A DNA stretch of 64,000 bases from Alisma plantago-aquatica (GCA_963693085.1 OY856409.1:302016058-302080057), one strand, 5' to 3'. Shown: positions 12,215 through 25,700, counted from the stretch's first letter. Numbers and translations are program-made. The notes: generated by a model not told the origin, from the sequence alone.

Positions 12215-12325
12215 AAAAAGTTTTTCTTTGTGTTGCCTCTTGTGCCCATCTCGATGATCACAGAGCACCAACTCCAACTGATCATTAAGTCCACTAGCAA
12301 CAGAACCTGTAGCTCCATATTGAAT
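12215..12325 (-). pseudogene. Unidentified 111-bp exon-like fragment
   Basis: On the minus strand CTTATTTCAG precedes an open frame containing IQYGATGSVASGLNDQLE and VLCDHRDGHKRQHKEKLF, followed by a donor-like GTATGT. The length, 111 bp, is a multiple of three, so the frame would be kept on splicing. The frame stays open beyond the donor as well. I do not recognise the product. It is the best-formed unidentified exon in the CACTA interior. Confidence 0.4.
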
Positions 12326-12957
12326 CTGAAATAAGAAAATATTCAGAAAAGACTAGAATAATGTCAAAGGAAGAATGGAGAAATTACAAATCTCATCAGC
12401 TTCAAAGTGAAATCAGAGCAGCAACTAGATTACTTCTAAGGCATAAGAATCTTCTTAAAGGATACATATAGTGCTAAGTGCAAGGCTACTCAAAATTTTT
12501 TACCTAGTGACAATGCAATTTTTTTTAGTAAAATTGTGATCGTGAATGAAATGTGCCATATATAGGCAGTGCAATCTTAGTGATACGCTATAATATCTGA
12601 ACTAAAGTATATATTGGCTGATTTTCCAACTTCTACTGTATTCTTGGATGGATATGTTGATGGTTATTAAATCTGAACTATTTTGAGCTTTCCTTCTATT
12701 CAAGATCACTCCTTTTGGTTGAGACTCGTATGGAAATTCCAAGCTGCACATGAGAAAAAATTATTTGTCTTAAAGCTTTTGAGTAGAGCATGATCAAAAT
12801 GGTAATCACGAGTGTATGTAAAAGATTAACATCTGTTCTATGTTTTTTCTTTACTACCACAGTATTACATATCTATTCTAATTGTGATGTTGATATACAT
12901 ATGATAATTGTTTACCTGATCCTGTTGGACACGAAATGTAATATTGTTTGAGTGTCA

Positions 12958-13121
12958 CTAAAGTAGGCCAAAGATAATTGCAGTTACCAATACTTGTGTG
13001 ATTTTCATCCAAGTTAAGTAATCATTACGCCTTCCTTTAACTCCCTCCAAAAAGTATCTTACATTGTTGCCACCAGCTTGTTCTCCATTTTTTTTGGATG
13101 ATGACAGCTTTGCCTTCAATA
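12958..13121 (-). pseudogene. Unidentified exon-like open frame
   Basis: A minus-strand frame reads LKAKLSSSKKNGEQAGGNN, then a donor-like GTAAGA, and stays open through YFLEGVKGRRNDYLTWMK to a stop at 12,958-12,960. Codon use looks less random than its surroundings. The family is not recognised. It may be a captured exon like its neighbours. Confidence 0.3.
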
Positions 13122-14734
13122 AATTAAAAAGACAGAAGGTTGTGGGGCTGGTCTACTATATGAATTTGTGAGCTATCAAACTATTCGAACTATGTCCTTA
13201 TAATCTTTGACATGTATGTCTTGTGATATTTACCAAAAAGAACAACTAATGATGAGAAAAGTTTCATACACATAGCACTAAATAATTAAGCAAACAAGCC
13301 CATCTAGTAAGTAATGGAAACTATCAGAATGATGCTAGTGAGAAGTTAGCTGTACGTGGGTGAGTTAACAAAATATTATGAATATACTTAATCGTCCAAT
13401 CAAATAGAGATGGCATTAGAGCAATATACAATATGTCTTGTTGTGAGAAGAAATGCTAGTATGTAGAAGCCGATGAGCACAACCTACCGAGCTCATGACA
13501 TGAAACCCACTGGAGCAATGGGTCACCGAATAAACAATTAGATGTATTGGTGGGGGATAGATTTATTGTTCAGACGAATAGATTAAAAACTGGGAATCAC
13601 TCCAATGCAACTCAACTCAACTCCCTAAGGACTGATAAAGGTTAACAGTGGTTCCCCTGCTAATACAAAGAAGGCTTACCTTTATACCTAATAACTTCTT
13701 GCAGTCTCTATGTCCTGATGTTTACACATTGCACCTGATCCAGGCCGCAAATACCAGATACAAAATCCAAAAAATAAGGTTGATCTGTATCTAGAATGCA
13801 TATTAGCTACCTTATAAACGAAGTACATACCTGTTTATTTTCTACACTAGAAAAATATTGTGATTCTGAAAATTAGAGGAACTTTTATTCCCTCTCACAA
13901 GCAAAATCGTAAGAAGGTGCCGCTCAGTGCATGAATGTGCACCCATGCTAATAGGACCACATTCGTATTGAACTTTTACCCCTTCTTATCATGCTCTGTT
14001 AATTCAAACCAATGGAACATATACCATATGTAGACATCCCAAAGACTTTATACAGGAAAAAGGTTCATTTTATAAAATCAAACTAAGAAGGAGAGAAGCA
14101 CGAAGAGGAAAGCATACCGGAGAATAAAAAATGATAATGCATCTTTTTAGTGTTTCGATGCTACTACAAATCGTCTTCCTTTCTTGTACGTCGGCATGGG
14201 ATGTAGAAAAACTACTTATATAATGGAGTAGTGCTCTTCTAGTTACGAAGTACCACGAGCCTCTAGGAAAAAAGAACAAAATGTGTTATATACATAGAGA
14301 ATAACGAGCGCAGTGGCTAGAGAGGTTTATTTATGCAACCCCCCGTTACTTTGATAGAGGCGGAGTTGGAAAGGAAATAAAGGGGGGGGGGGATCAGGAG
14401 AGCAATCAGGGGAAGAGAGGTCAGTCTCCTACCATGACGGCCCTTCTGTCAAAGATTTCGGCCGCCGCATCACATTCATGGAGAGATCTCTAGTAGGGGT
14501 AGATCGGCGGAGGCGGGCTGGCAGCCAGGGTTGCAATGGCGATGGATGGAGAGAAAAACGCTATGAGGGGGTGACGGTGACGACTAATCTAACTGATTTA
14601 GGAAAAAGGTGGGGAGGAGCATTCAAACAAAACTGGAAAGGTACCAGGCAATGGCGCGTTATTCATTTTGGGGTCACTGCGCGGCATTGTTTTCGAAAAT
14701 TTATTTTAGGCGTAACTTTCATTGATATTTAACT

Positions 14735-14842
14735 ACATTTTTATTTACATTTTATTAAGTTGTAACAAAAAGTACCTTTAAACTACATATAAAATAAATA
14801 TAGCCAAGCTAAATGTAGCGAATTTCTATTTTTTTCGTAGTG
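14735..14842. repeat. CACTA right terminal region
   Basis: Short TACATTT/GTAGC-type motifs repeat up to the right terminus. The last bases, read on the minus strand, are CACTACGAAAAA. A TGA trinucleotide follows immediately. Confidence 0.85.
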
Positions 14843-17800
14843 TGAAAAGCTTCTTGTTCATGTCCTTTGTAGAGGATTCCTCCTCTGTTAGTGTTGTATA
14901 ACATTTCTCAACTGTTTCTACTATGTTATTCTTCTTCTAATCCATGAAACTTGTTGGATTCAAGATTTATAACCTTATTTATTATCACCTTTGATTATGG
15001 AGTAGTTTCCCCTTGTATTTAGTGCCTTTTTTCACCTGTTAGTCATGTGATGAAACTTTTCTTTTGATATTACAAATTTTCCTATTTGTTTCTATAATTG
15101 TTGATAATTGTTCATGGGAATATACAGGAAAGGTTCCTAACATCTAAAATTTGGCATATTCGGAAGGTTACAAATTTAGTGAAGTATAGTTAGAGCTTTG
15201 TTCACCAATTAAATGGGAATGAGCAGGGGATACAAAATTGTATTCCTTGTGTAAGTAATAAGGTGGGTATATGGTTCTCTTTAAAGGGATTTAAGAGAAC
15301 ATGTTGTATTAAGCTAGCTTGTTATTTGGGGGACAACAATTTACTCAAGTATGCAATTAATAGACATGAGTCGTTAATTGTAATGTGATTTGAGACATGA
15401 CAAAGAGGGGGAAAACTATTTTTTATAAATGTTTTCCATATGAATAAAAGGTCTAATGGCACTAAATGCATATTTCTTGAATTGATAACTTAAGTGAAAT
15501 TTCATGATAAGATTTGTTAATAATATTAATATAGGATTTAATAAACTAAGTAATTTTCTTCTTGGATTGCATGGTTAATTGAATTGTTTTAATGATTGAC
15601 TACCATCATATTCCAATAGAAATCACCTGAATCTATGCTACTATTGACCCATCATATCATGGGCTTTGATTTTCTAGTTTACATACTTTGTTATTGTGTG
15701 CATGCACGCCCCTCGTCAGGCTTGGTTATGGATAACTTGCTACTATCAAATCCATCATTTATTATGTTTGGTGCATTCCAAATACCAAGAGGTTGTACAT
15801 GATGTATAATCTCTTTCCCAAACTCAATCCTTTCATGGTCATATGACTCTATCTTATTTTGTGTAGATCAATAATTAAGTTTATTACTGCATGGGATGTT
15901 GTTAAAAGTCAGGTTGTAAGAAAGCATGGATGGATTGGGTTTGAAATGTGGCATTCTTAAAAGGTATGGAATGTGTTTCTAGAAGTTGTTTAGGGTCTTC
16001 TTGGATTCCATGAATTTCCTCAGGAATAAAGGCATGTAGTCTTGCTTATATTTATATGTGTTGTATCTAAGATGAAGATTTATTATTTCACTTGTTCTTT
16101 AGGTGCCCAACTGCTAAATCAATTTGGGTATTGGCTCTCTAAGGGGGATGTTAAAAGGCTTCTTTGTCTTGGAAATGGCATCCTTCTTCAAAGTGGTAAG
16201 AAAGGTCACATTGTTGTTCCTATAGTGGTAACATGGTCATTTTGAAAGGAGTGACTCATTTTGTGAAGAACATCGAGTCTTAGTGTTTTGGTGTTATTGA
16301 GGCTTTACGCCCAAAAAACTTCTAGAGGTTGATATGGCGTTCATATATAGGTTTTCTCTCTACTCTTGTGTTTCCTACTTAATATAAAGTGTTCTTTTTA
16401 CCTTCTTTGGGTCTATAACTAGTTGTCTCCTTGATTACTTTATGTTTTCTTAGGTGTTAGTTGTGTTTTTGTAAGTTGTTCTTTAGCCTTTAGGCTTTAC
16501 TATCAATTTCCTTTCCCCTCCCTTCTTAACTTGCAAATCAATTGCTGGAATTTGCTTGTTCTTTCTAAGATGTGGTATTCGGTCACCTTATACTGAATAA
16601 TAGGGAAAGCATACTTGGGTGACCCCAAAAAATTAAGTTAGTTATGTTTTTAATGATTTGATTGTCTTTTATCTATTTTGGACTAGAAGTCAAATGACTT
16701 GTTAAGAAATCACTCATTTTCTTCATTGGTAGCAATCAAATAAGGTTTGTTTGTTGTGGGTCCTACCTAGTGGTAATTAGTCTAACATGTAAGCATAACT
16801 TACTCACAAACCATCTAACTTGTGTTCAGTGGACATGGCCTACTTTAAATTGGTAATATGACTTCTTGACTGAACATGAAAAGGCATCCAACTTTTTGAG
16901 AATTTGGTTGACTTATTCTTAGTTTAATTCATGGATTAATAGAGAATTTTGTGAAGGAGTGGGTTACTTATTCAAAAAGTCGTCTGACTTATTAACAAGT
17001 CAACCAACTTATCTCTTAAAAGAGTGAAAAAAGGTTGATGTGGTCATTATCTAGGAACCTCTATTTCTTTATGCATGTGTTTTACATATGTTTAACTTAC
17101 TCAGTTTAAAGTTTTCAAGTGTCTATCAGAGTATAAGGCTTATTTCTAGGTTTGATGAATTAGCCCAAAATTTAACCTAAAACACGATTCCTAATTCAAA
17201 TTTCATAATAAATAAGGACAATCTAAACCATTAAGCTATTGACTAATGAATTTTAGTATGTAGCACCTATAAGTCTGGTTTTCTAGGATTTTATCTAATT
17301 CCCACCTATTTTTCTCATATGTTCTCCTCAATTGTCTCTTAGTCTATCTAGATAATCATTGATCAAATGAAGGTCAGAATTGAAGAAGCTACTAATTCTT
17401 CATGGTTCAAAGAATGTTTCAATAATTTTTTGGTTTGTTCTTAGGATATGGTGAGTGGTTAAGTCACAATTTATATATTTAAACATGTCAAAATTATTAA
17501 ATTGCATCCAGTTGGAATAATTATGCTAATTAGATATATTCTAGGGATTTTGGATGAATTAATTTTAATCTAAAGAAGTTTTGGTTTCATATTTAGTATT
17601 TACTGTTATGTGATATTTTTATGGTCATTTTCATGTCCAATATAAATTTGAGTAAAAAAGGTTTGATATTGTATTAGGTTGGTTTTGACAATTTACAATT
17701 GACAAGAATGGTAATGTGTATGTTAATAATAGTTAGTTTTGATGAATTCACATGAGTTATAGATCTCTAGAATATTAAAACTAGAATACTTATGCTTTAA

Positions 17801-18660
17801 TAGCATGCATCAATATTATACTATCAAATGATTCATTTAAATCTACTAGTAGTTAGTGAATTAAAAATTGTTGATGGAATATTCATTAATATAGTGGCTT
17901 CCTTTTAATTAGGGTTTTTATTAAGAACGGTTACACAAAAAATGCATAAATTTATGTTGAACATTGATATAATTTTGATTGCATGTTTGTAAATTAAATG
18001 ATATATCACATATGTTCCTTAATTTATGGATAGCAGATAGGATGGATAAGACATTGTTAACCTCAAATCACACCATATTTGGTTAAATGATTTATGATCT
18101 AGGGATGAGATTAAATGTTGAGAGAGGGATAAATTCGTACTTTATCACTAATATTTAATGATAAAAAATTATGAAATGAGCCTTTAAATGTATACTTTAA
18201 TTATCACCGATACCATAATACATGTTAGGGTTCATAGTAAAAAGGCTAAATATTATTGAGATGATTATATAAAGAACATTGTATTATGTACCCTGAACTG
18301 TATACCAATAACTTGAGATTTGAGAAAATTAATCTCATCAAGTTCCCTCCCATTCTATACATTTAAATTTTAAATTCTAGAAAAAATTTTGTTTCTACTT
18401 TTATTTGAGTTGAAACAATAGGATTGATGTTTAAGTAAGAAATGTTGTTTAGTTGATATAATAAAATGAATACTAATTGACATATTCATGTAAAGATACC
18501 AATTGAAATGATTCTTACTCTTTGGGAATTTGTTGGATTATAATGCAATAGTGATGGAATATTTTGATCCATGTATTTGTATAAACATATTTTCATTAAC
18601 GGTAAACTCGTATGATGCTCCAGGGTTGAAACCCAAAGTGACTGAATTGGTTTAAGGTCA
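14843..18660. other. AT-rich intergenic stretch, no gene recognised
   Basis: 3.8 kb with no frame carrying a recognisable domain. A plus-strand frame at 16,042-16,245 is unremarkable. The only structure I see is a group of AAGTC...GACTT half-palindromes at 16,685-17,030, listed separately. Confidence 0.5.
16685..17030. repeat. Cluster of AAGTC-type imperfect palindromes
   Basis: AAGTCAAATGACTTG, AACCATCTAACTTG, AAGTCGTCTGACTTA and AAGTCAACCAACTTA recur over about 350 bp, with weaker relatives between them. Each is a short self-complementary unit with a variable centre. It resembles the palindrome islands inside the LTRs at 27,881-36,876, so the stretch may be part of a decayed LTR. Confidence 0.5.
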
Positions 18661-18702
18661 ACATCATTTCTTCATTTTTTTTAAAACACTGCCTTATATT
18701 AA

Positions 18703-19294
18703 TCAACCATTGAAAAACATATCATTATCAGCAATGACACGCCATTCAACAGGCAAGGTGCCATGTCTAATGATGTGACCTCCTGAGCCAAGAGCATCAT
18801 GACAAATAAAATGAGCCAAAGAATTTTGGGCTCTTTTAACATGGAAACAAACGAACATGCTAAAAAAAGAAGCTAAACTACTGATTTCTTCATAAACGAG
18901 ACCCAAGTGGTCTCTTCTTTTTCCTGGATCCTTCACATCTTTTACTCGAGTCTGTTATCACCACTACCTTAGCATACAGTTGCAGTAATTCCTTAGCCCG
19001 CATGACTCCTAGTCGAGCCGCCATATCTTCAGCCACGTTAACATCCCAACCAGTACAGATGTGTTGATGTACAGTTCCCATGTATTCTCCATTAATATCA
19101 CGGATCACCGCTCCCAACCCTCTCTTCAACCCCTCTTCCATTGTTGCGTCAGTATGGATGAACAACCAACTGTTATCCCCTTCCAATCGTGCCCAGCTCC
19201 ATGCATCCTTGTCCTCCTCTCCGTGAAGGTGAGGCCCTGTGACCGGCCCAGCCTCAGTTAAACGCATAGCTTGGTACTCGTGAATCATTGCCAT
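18703..19294 (-). pseudogene. LINE C-terminal RNase H domain, frameshifted
   Basis: The first half (19,294-18,890) has FIHTDATMEEG (first Asp), GLGAVIRDINGEYMG, NVAEDMAARLGVMRAKEL (Glu) and VVVITDSS (third Asp). A frameshift near 18,920 moves the rest into the frame of 18,936-18,703, with HVKRAQNSLAHFICHDAL, the conserved C-terminal helix. The acidic catalytic set is visible across the two frames. Confidence 0.85.
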
Positions 19295-19318
19295 GTACCC
19301 TTATAGAATTGGTCTCGG

Positions 19319-20238
19319 TCAAGGCTCCTCATCTTTGAACATCTTGTTGTTCCTACACGTCCAGGTAGTCCACCAAACAACAACCAACTCATCCATCGCC
19401 TCCTCTGTACAACCCTCTATCAGCTCCACCAGGTCCTCATGAAGGTTCCCGGACCAACGCAGTATTTTTGACTCACCTAGCCAGCTTTCCTTCATAACCA
19501 TAACAATCCTGGGCAATAGCACAACAAGTGGTGGATGGATTCAACCTGGACGGCACAAATCGGGCATACACCATCCAAAGAAATGTGTCTGTCGTGAAGA
19601 CGGCCTTTAGTAGCCAGGCATCCTGTTGTGACCCTCCACAGGAAATGAGCAAATTTAGGGGGCCATCTTTTCCTCCCTATCATACGCCAAAGCTCATGTG
19701 GGACCCCCCACTGTCTTTCTCTAAGACCCAAGCACCCCAACTTGCCTAGCCAGTAAGCCGAGCACACCGAGAAGTTTCCGTCATGTTGTGGCCACCAAAA
19801 GGTTGCATCTGGCATTTCATGTACCGATAACGGCACCGATCTGATCTCCGCTGCCACTTCCCTAGGGAACACCTCCAACAAATGATCAACATCCCACACC
19901 ATCTTAGGTCTTCGTATCAGCTCAGTGATAAGAGTAGGACTGGAGGGGCTGACTGCGTCAAGATGACTTAAGTTCTCATCTCTTCCAGGAATCCACCTAT
20001 CCGTCCATATGTTCAGTCCCCTCCCGTCTCCAATTCTCCACTTCAGGCCCTGTAAAAAGAGAGCTTTAGCTCCCCACATGCTGCGCCAAGTGTAGCTGGG
20101 TACAAGGCCCAACCGTGCCTCCAACAGACTGTGATTCGGGTAGTATTTTGCTTTCAGAACTTTGGAAACTAATTCTTCAGGCTTTGCGTGGAGTCTCCAT
20201 AGTTGCCTTGCCAATAACGCTTGGTTGAAAATTGACAA
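19319..20238 (-). pseudogene. LINE zinc-binding (zf-RVT) region
   Basis: This continues in frame after the TAG at 20,239-20,241 with ALLARQLWRLHAKPEEL and LKWRIGDGRGLNIWTDRWI. The zf-RVT core follows: FLWRVTTGCLATKGRL, then CPICAVQVESIHHLLCYC with the expected Cys/His ligands. A frameshift near 19,500 splits off a tail (19,522-19,319) containing VVWWTTWTCRNNKMF, the linker usually found before RNase H. Confidence 0.85.
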
Positions 20239-20241
20239 ATC

Positions 20242-21619
20242 CTAAAAATCCATACCACCATCTTTCTTAGCCTTGCATAAATTTGCCCAACACATCCAAG
20301 AGATTTTTTGTTCCCCTGTTTTTGCCCCCAACCAGAACCTAGCCACCATTGAATTCAGATCATCTAATAAGCTTGTCGGTAGCTGGAAAACACACATCAC
20401 GTAGGTAGGGATAGCCTGCACCACCGCCTTGATCAGGACCTCCTTTCCCAGTTTGGAAAGCAGTTGTTCCTTCCACCCTTGTAGATTGTTGGCCACCCTT
20501 TTCCTGATGTATGAGAATGATATCTTCATAGATCTTCCAATATCCGTCGGGAGTCCTAGGTATGTTGCATGTCGGTCCACCTCCTTCACCCCCAGGAGGC
20601 CCATAATCTCATCTCTCTTGCTACACTGTACCTTCTTACTGAAAACAATCTCAGACTTGGATAGATTGACCTTTTGGCCCGATGCTTGCTCGTATTGGCT
20701 GGTGATATCAGCTATCTTCAAACATTCATTTCTAGTCCCCCTAGCAAAAAAGGATATTGTCATCTGCAAAGAAAAGATGTGAGATCTGAGGTGCCCCTCG
20801 GCTAATGTGCATGCCATAGATGGTATTTACACTAGTCGCGAGGTTTAAAAGGGAGGAAAAAACATCAGAACAGAGGATAAAGAGGAAAGGAGAGAGAGGG
20901 TCACCTTGTCGAAGTCCACTGGATGGTTGGAAGGTGTTAGATCTTTCCCCATTGGCTGTAAAAGTGTGAGAAACTGAAGAGACACAGTCCATGACTCTTC
21001 CAATCCATGTATTTCCAAACCCAAACTTCTCCATCACCCTTCTTAGAAAACACCACTCCATTCTGTCATAGGCTTTCGTCATATCCAACTTCAAGGAAAA
21101 CTGACATTTTTTACCACCCTTACCTCTTTTCATAGCATGAAAACACTCATAAGCAATCAACACATTGTCTGTGATCATTCTTCCCGGAATGAAGGCGCTT
21201 TGGTTGGATGAAATGATGCCATCAATGAATGGTTTTAGCCTATTTGTCAGAACTTTTGTTGCAATTTTGTAGACCACATTACATAGGCTAATAGGATGGA
21301 ATTCTCCCATCACCTAGGGTTTATGCACCTTTGGAATTAGAATCACCAGAGTATCATTGAACTATTTCATGGAATGCTCCCCCTTCGACCACCCTTTTAT
21401 ATAATTTGCCACATCATTTCCAATCATATGCCAGAACTTCTGAAAAAAGATCGATTTCATGCCGTCCGAGCTAGGAGCTTTATTGGGAGACATTTGGAAC
21501 ACTGCTTGTTTTATTTCCTCCCCTATGATTTCCCTATCCAAAAACTTAGCCATATGCCTATCAACTCTCCTTTGAATGCCATATACATGGTTTGAATTAT
21601 TACTAAACTGTATAATCAA
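20242..21619 (-). pseudogene. LINE reverse transcriptase domain, broken
   Basis: The N-terminal piece (21,619-21,362) has EEIKQAVFQMSPNKAPSSDG. After two in-frame stops come FHPISLCNVVYKIATKVL, SAFIPGRMITDN, KLDMTKAYDRMEW (first catalytic Asp), SGLRQGDPLSPFLF and the FFADD box with both catalytic aspartates near 20,755. A frameshift right after FFADD moves the thumb region (SGQKVNLSKSEI, YLGLPTDIGRS, WKEQLLSKLGKEVLIKAV) into another frame. That frame ends at an in-frame TAG at 20,239-20,241, after GGMDF. The fold and catalytic residues are recognisable, but four disruptions rule out activity. Confidence 0.9.
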
Positions 21620-21620
21620 T

Positions 21621-22707
21621 AATGTAACAAAAATATGTCAATGTAATAGGATTCAAATGCAACATAGAGTGTCTCTATAAGTAGTAAAATGATAAAAGTT
21701 ACCTAGTAACATATTTATTGGACCATGAGAAGGAACGTGGATATTGGTTCACATCAAGGTGGAGGGGGAATGAAGAGATTCTCACTTAGGTGGAGAGACT
21801 TCCTAAGATTTTGGACCTCAGTTGTTGTATTATTTGTACCTTTCATTTAGTGAAAATTCTAATAATAATAATTTGGTTAAGTTGCAATTGATGAATATTG
21901 GATACCCTCTTTTGTACAATGGAACAAGGGGTGGATCTCCTATGCAGTGGTTGCTTTATACATGAATGGATTTGAATTTATATGCTAAGAGAAAAAATCT
22001 CATATATATATTAGGTTTACCTCGTAATTTTAGTTTGGTTAGTAGACGTCAAACTTGCCAAGGCTATTATATAAATGAGAATAGATGATTAAGATGAATT
22101 CTATCATTGATTCTCTAATGTTAATGTATGATACATGTTATAAATATTATCACTATTAAATAGATGATATATAATCAATTGTTTATAATAAGCATTTCAT
22201 CAAGTATTAATAGGTATGGTATACATTTAAGTCTACCAAGGGTGTATGAGTTGTTGAAATTTTATATAATAATATCTGTTGGTACGATTTTAGGTCTAAA
22301 GTGGGATCTTTCTTACTCACTAGGACTTCAAACCTCTTATAGTTGTAAAATATGTTTTGATTTTCCAACAATGAATATCTAGCATTACACATTTTATATT
22401 ATTATTGTTTTTGTTTTTACATGTAGCCCCTTTGGGTTATTTATTAAGTGGTATGGAAATATTCCCATTCCATTTAGTTAAATTTTATATCAAATCTTGT
22501 CAAGTTTTTAAATCAGTGTCTCTTATGAATTTATTTTCTATACATGTATGTAAATGGGGTTGTAATATCTACGTTACCCTACCTTGTGGTTGTGATCTAG
22601 TCATGTCACTAACAATACGAATGCATATAAATGAGGCATTAACAATTGTGAATATCTAAAAAAAAAATTTATTTTCAAAAATGTTTCTATGATTAAGTGA
22701 GTAAGGA
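21621..22707. other. AT-rich spacer between LINE and LARD-like element
   Basis: Short frames at 22,164-22,382 and 22,405-22,659 have no recognisable domain. I see no repeats with a second copy in the window. Confidence 0.5.
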
Positions 22708-25700
22708 AACTTTAAAAGAGTGAAATCACCCCTTTACTAAAAATTTGAAAAATAAAACATCCATCCCAAACATACTCAAAAGGTATGCTAAAATGGGGGT
22801 AAAATTTCTAAATCTTTATATATGGTATACAAAAGACCAAAGTGAATAGCAGCGGAATAAAATCATGACTATATTCAATCATTCGAAAGATTACAACATT
22901 TCATCAGATCTCCCATAAAGGGTTTACAACAACAAAAAGATATAGATAGAGGTAAGTCTAAACTACTTCAAATCTTGTCTCCAATCAACATCTCCAAGAT
23001 CTAGGTCCATGCCAAAAGCTAAGTTCTCCTTGATCTTGTTCAACTCCTTTATCTAACCTTGGGTGGTTGAGAAAGAACCTACAAAAAGAAAGAAATAAGG
23101 TATGTGTCAATAATATGAACAAGAAATAAAGATAAGAACATCAATGAAACATAAGGGTATATATTCATCATAAGATGAGAAGGCTAAGAGAATGAGGCAT
23201 ATAACAAAATATTCTTACCAAAGCCAATAAATAATAACGAACTTGCATGAATGATTAATATTAGACTAAATTAACTAAGTAAGGTTTAGGCACTTACCGG
23301 ACCTCAACTTATAGATGAGGGGAGAGTAATCACATTCCCAGTCACCTATAAAATATTTTATATTGGGGAGAAATAATACATTCCCCAGGGGGGTAAACAC
23401 ATTCCCTGGGGTGAAATAAAGCATGCCCTAAACTATGGGTGGTTGTACATAAGTACCACTACTATAGCTAATAGTCAAATAAACCATCATGATTAAGATA
23501 TAGTAAAGTGGCAAGATAAATCATCATATAATTGCAACATGGCAGTGGGGTTCCAAGACCCAAGAAATAAATAACAAAACTAATTTTGAGGCAAATATAG
23601 CAAAGGAAACAATGATAAGGGAATTAGGGTTCAATCAATGCCTCATAAGGAATTTAGGATTTGGATCACAAATTTCCCAACTTAAGGGGTAAGGAATGCA
23701 CATACCTCTCTTATTGAATTCTATTATCATCTTTCATCACTTTAATTGACTCCAAGGTCCACTTTTCCCATTTATAATGTATAATCATGTGTTAGGGTTT
23801 GCATATGCATTAATGTAAAGAAAACCATAGCTTTTGACTTTTTGAACAAAACCTCGATTTAGACTCTAAAATTATCACCATCAATCTTATTAGGTTCTAC
23901 TGATTGAAAAAATATATTTTTTTCCATTTTGGAGTTATGACGATTAAAGTGTATTTTTGGTGATTTTTATGTATTAAAATCAATTTTAGAAAACACCTTT
24001 CATCAAAACTCAAAACCAAGCTTTGAAAATATTTTTATTAGAAAGATTATATTCTTTTTATTCCAAAACATATTTTCTTTTAATTTTTGTACAAGAGAAG
24101 CAAAAAGATATGAATTATCTAAAATGAACCAGTCACAAAATGCCACATCATCAAACACTAGCGCGAGAGAGAGAGTGGGTCTCGCCGCGTGACTTCGCCC
24201 AATCACGAGTCAATTCCCAACCGAACCTCACCACCAAACACAGAAACAACAAGCCAAAAGACTAAAACACTCTTGCAAGGAGAACAAAGAAAAAAGGAAA
24301 TGCTCAATGGCAAAATTGGAATTTCATGAAGGGGATTCTTCCCCAGCCTCTTCCCGTCCATGGCTACAATTCAGCCCGAGCATGTGGGTGACGATTTAGG
24401 CAAAATCATGTTACATGATAATTTGATAACATGAAGACAAAGAAAGAGAGAGGAGGTATGTGTGAACTCACTGCACCCACAATTGGGTTTTCAGCATCGC
24501 CATCCTCCTGCGAGATGAGCCACAAGCCCTGGTCCAAAGTCCAACTTCCAGTGGAAATACATGCAAAGTGAGAAGAAATTGATGGAAGAGGAGGATGTAA
24601 GAGGATGGCAACGAAGACATAGATACCCATATTTATAGATGTGGATTAGGTTTAGACCTCTGGGGTAGTTGGTCTCGAGGAGATTTGGGTAGGTTTTGGG
24701 TGTTTCTCATATTCTCCACAAAATGGTGCGAGTAGGGTACCAAGTTGTGCATATTGCTAAATCTGTAGCAAGAAAATTTTCCAAAAACCATCAAGAAACG
24801 GGCGAGTTATTTGTGAAATACCAGTGTCTATGCACTGTTCTCGGCAGCAATTTCCTATGCGACGTAGGACATAGGTCGTGAGCCATCTAATCAGATATCC
24901 GGCGGTTGAAAACGTGTGCCCGAGATAAAAGAGGTGTGACAAATCAAATCTATTTCCCAAATGAATTCGAATAAAGTGTGAATGCAATTATTTTTTATTT
25001 TGTCTCTCCTCTTTTAAGGGTGCAAACAAATCCCAAATTTAATGAAATTTTACACCTAAGAAAATTTAAGTATGTAAAATTTGAATATACAATTAGATTT
25101 GCCTTTTAAGAACTTTTTTATGTTAAATAAATCAAAACCTATTTTCTCTTTCCTCATGCATTAATGGCTCTAGGATTCTCGAAAATTAATGAAACTTCAC
25201 CCACAAGTCATATTAAGTGCTTTGGATATGAATTTTTCATCAATTTTACATGTTGGAGTCATTTGTATATTTATTTAATATTTTGAAGGTTCTACAAACT
25301 TTCTCTCTCCTAACTTCACATGTATATAAAAGATTATCCAAATCACATAAAAATTCACCGAAAACCTATTTTTAATGTGTAGATTACGCATTCTATATTA
25401 TTTTCCACTTTTGGAGTCATGAAGTATTTTATTTCATATTTTGAGGAAAACTCGCCTTTTCTTTTCAAAATTAAAGAGATATAATTATTATCATCCCAAA
25501 ATTGTGAAACTTCGCTTCCAAGACAAATCAAACCCAACGGAAATGAATCTCAAGTTATATTTAACCAATTTGTCTTCTTTTTATGAATTTTAGTCCATTA
25601 TCCATTATAACCACAATTTATCATATTAAATAATTCAATAACACATTAGCATGTTTAAAGTATTATTATTCATTGCTTTTTCTCTTCCTTGCTCCAGAAG

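Larger units (their letters stand above)
7377..14842. mobile_element. CACTA (En/Spm) DNA transposon with captured fragments
   Basis: The left end at 7,377 reads CACTACGAAAAATATGG. The right end, reverse-complemented from 14,842, reads CACTACGAAAAAAATAG, so the first 12 bases match. The flanking trinucleotides are TGA (7,374-7,376) and TGA (14,843-14,845), the 3-bp target duplication expected of this superfamily. Subterminal regions are dense in GGCTACAA/TTTGTAGC motifs, also typical. I recognise no TNP2-type transposase frame in the 7.47 kb, so it is probably non-autonomous. The interior holds host-like fragments (NFS1 C-terminus, RNase H domain, exon-like pieces with splice signals), as in Pack-CACTA elements. 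A poly-G tract lies near 14,383. Confidence 0.92.
18661..21620 (-). mobile_element. 5'-truncated L1-type LINE retrotransposon
   Basis: Minus-strand ORF2 remnants run in the order of a plant L1-type LINE: reverse transcriptase (21,619 to about 20,242), zinc-binding RVT domain (20,238 to 19,319) and RNase H (19,294 to 18,703). The apurinic endonuclease and ORF1 are absent, so the copy is 5'-truncated near 21,620, usual for target-primed insertions. A T-rich run near 18,670 on the plus strand may be the remains of the poly(A) tail. At least three in-frame stops and three frameshifts make it dead. I could not define target duplications. Confidence 0.9.
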
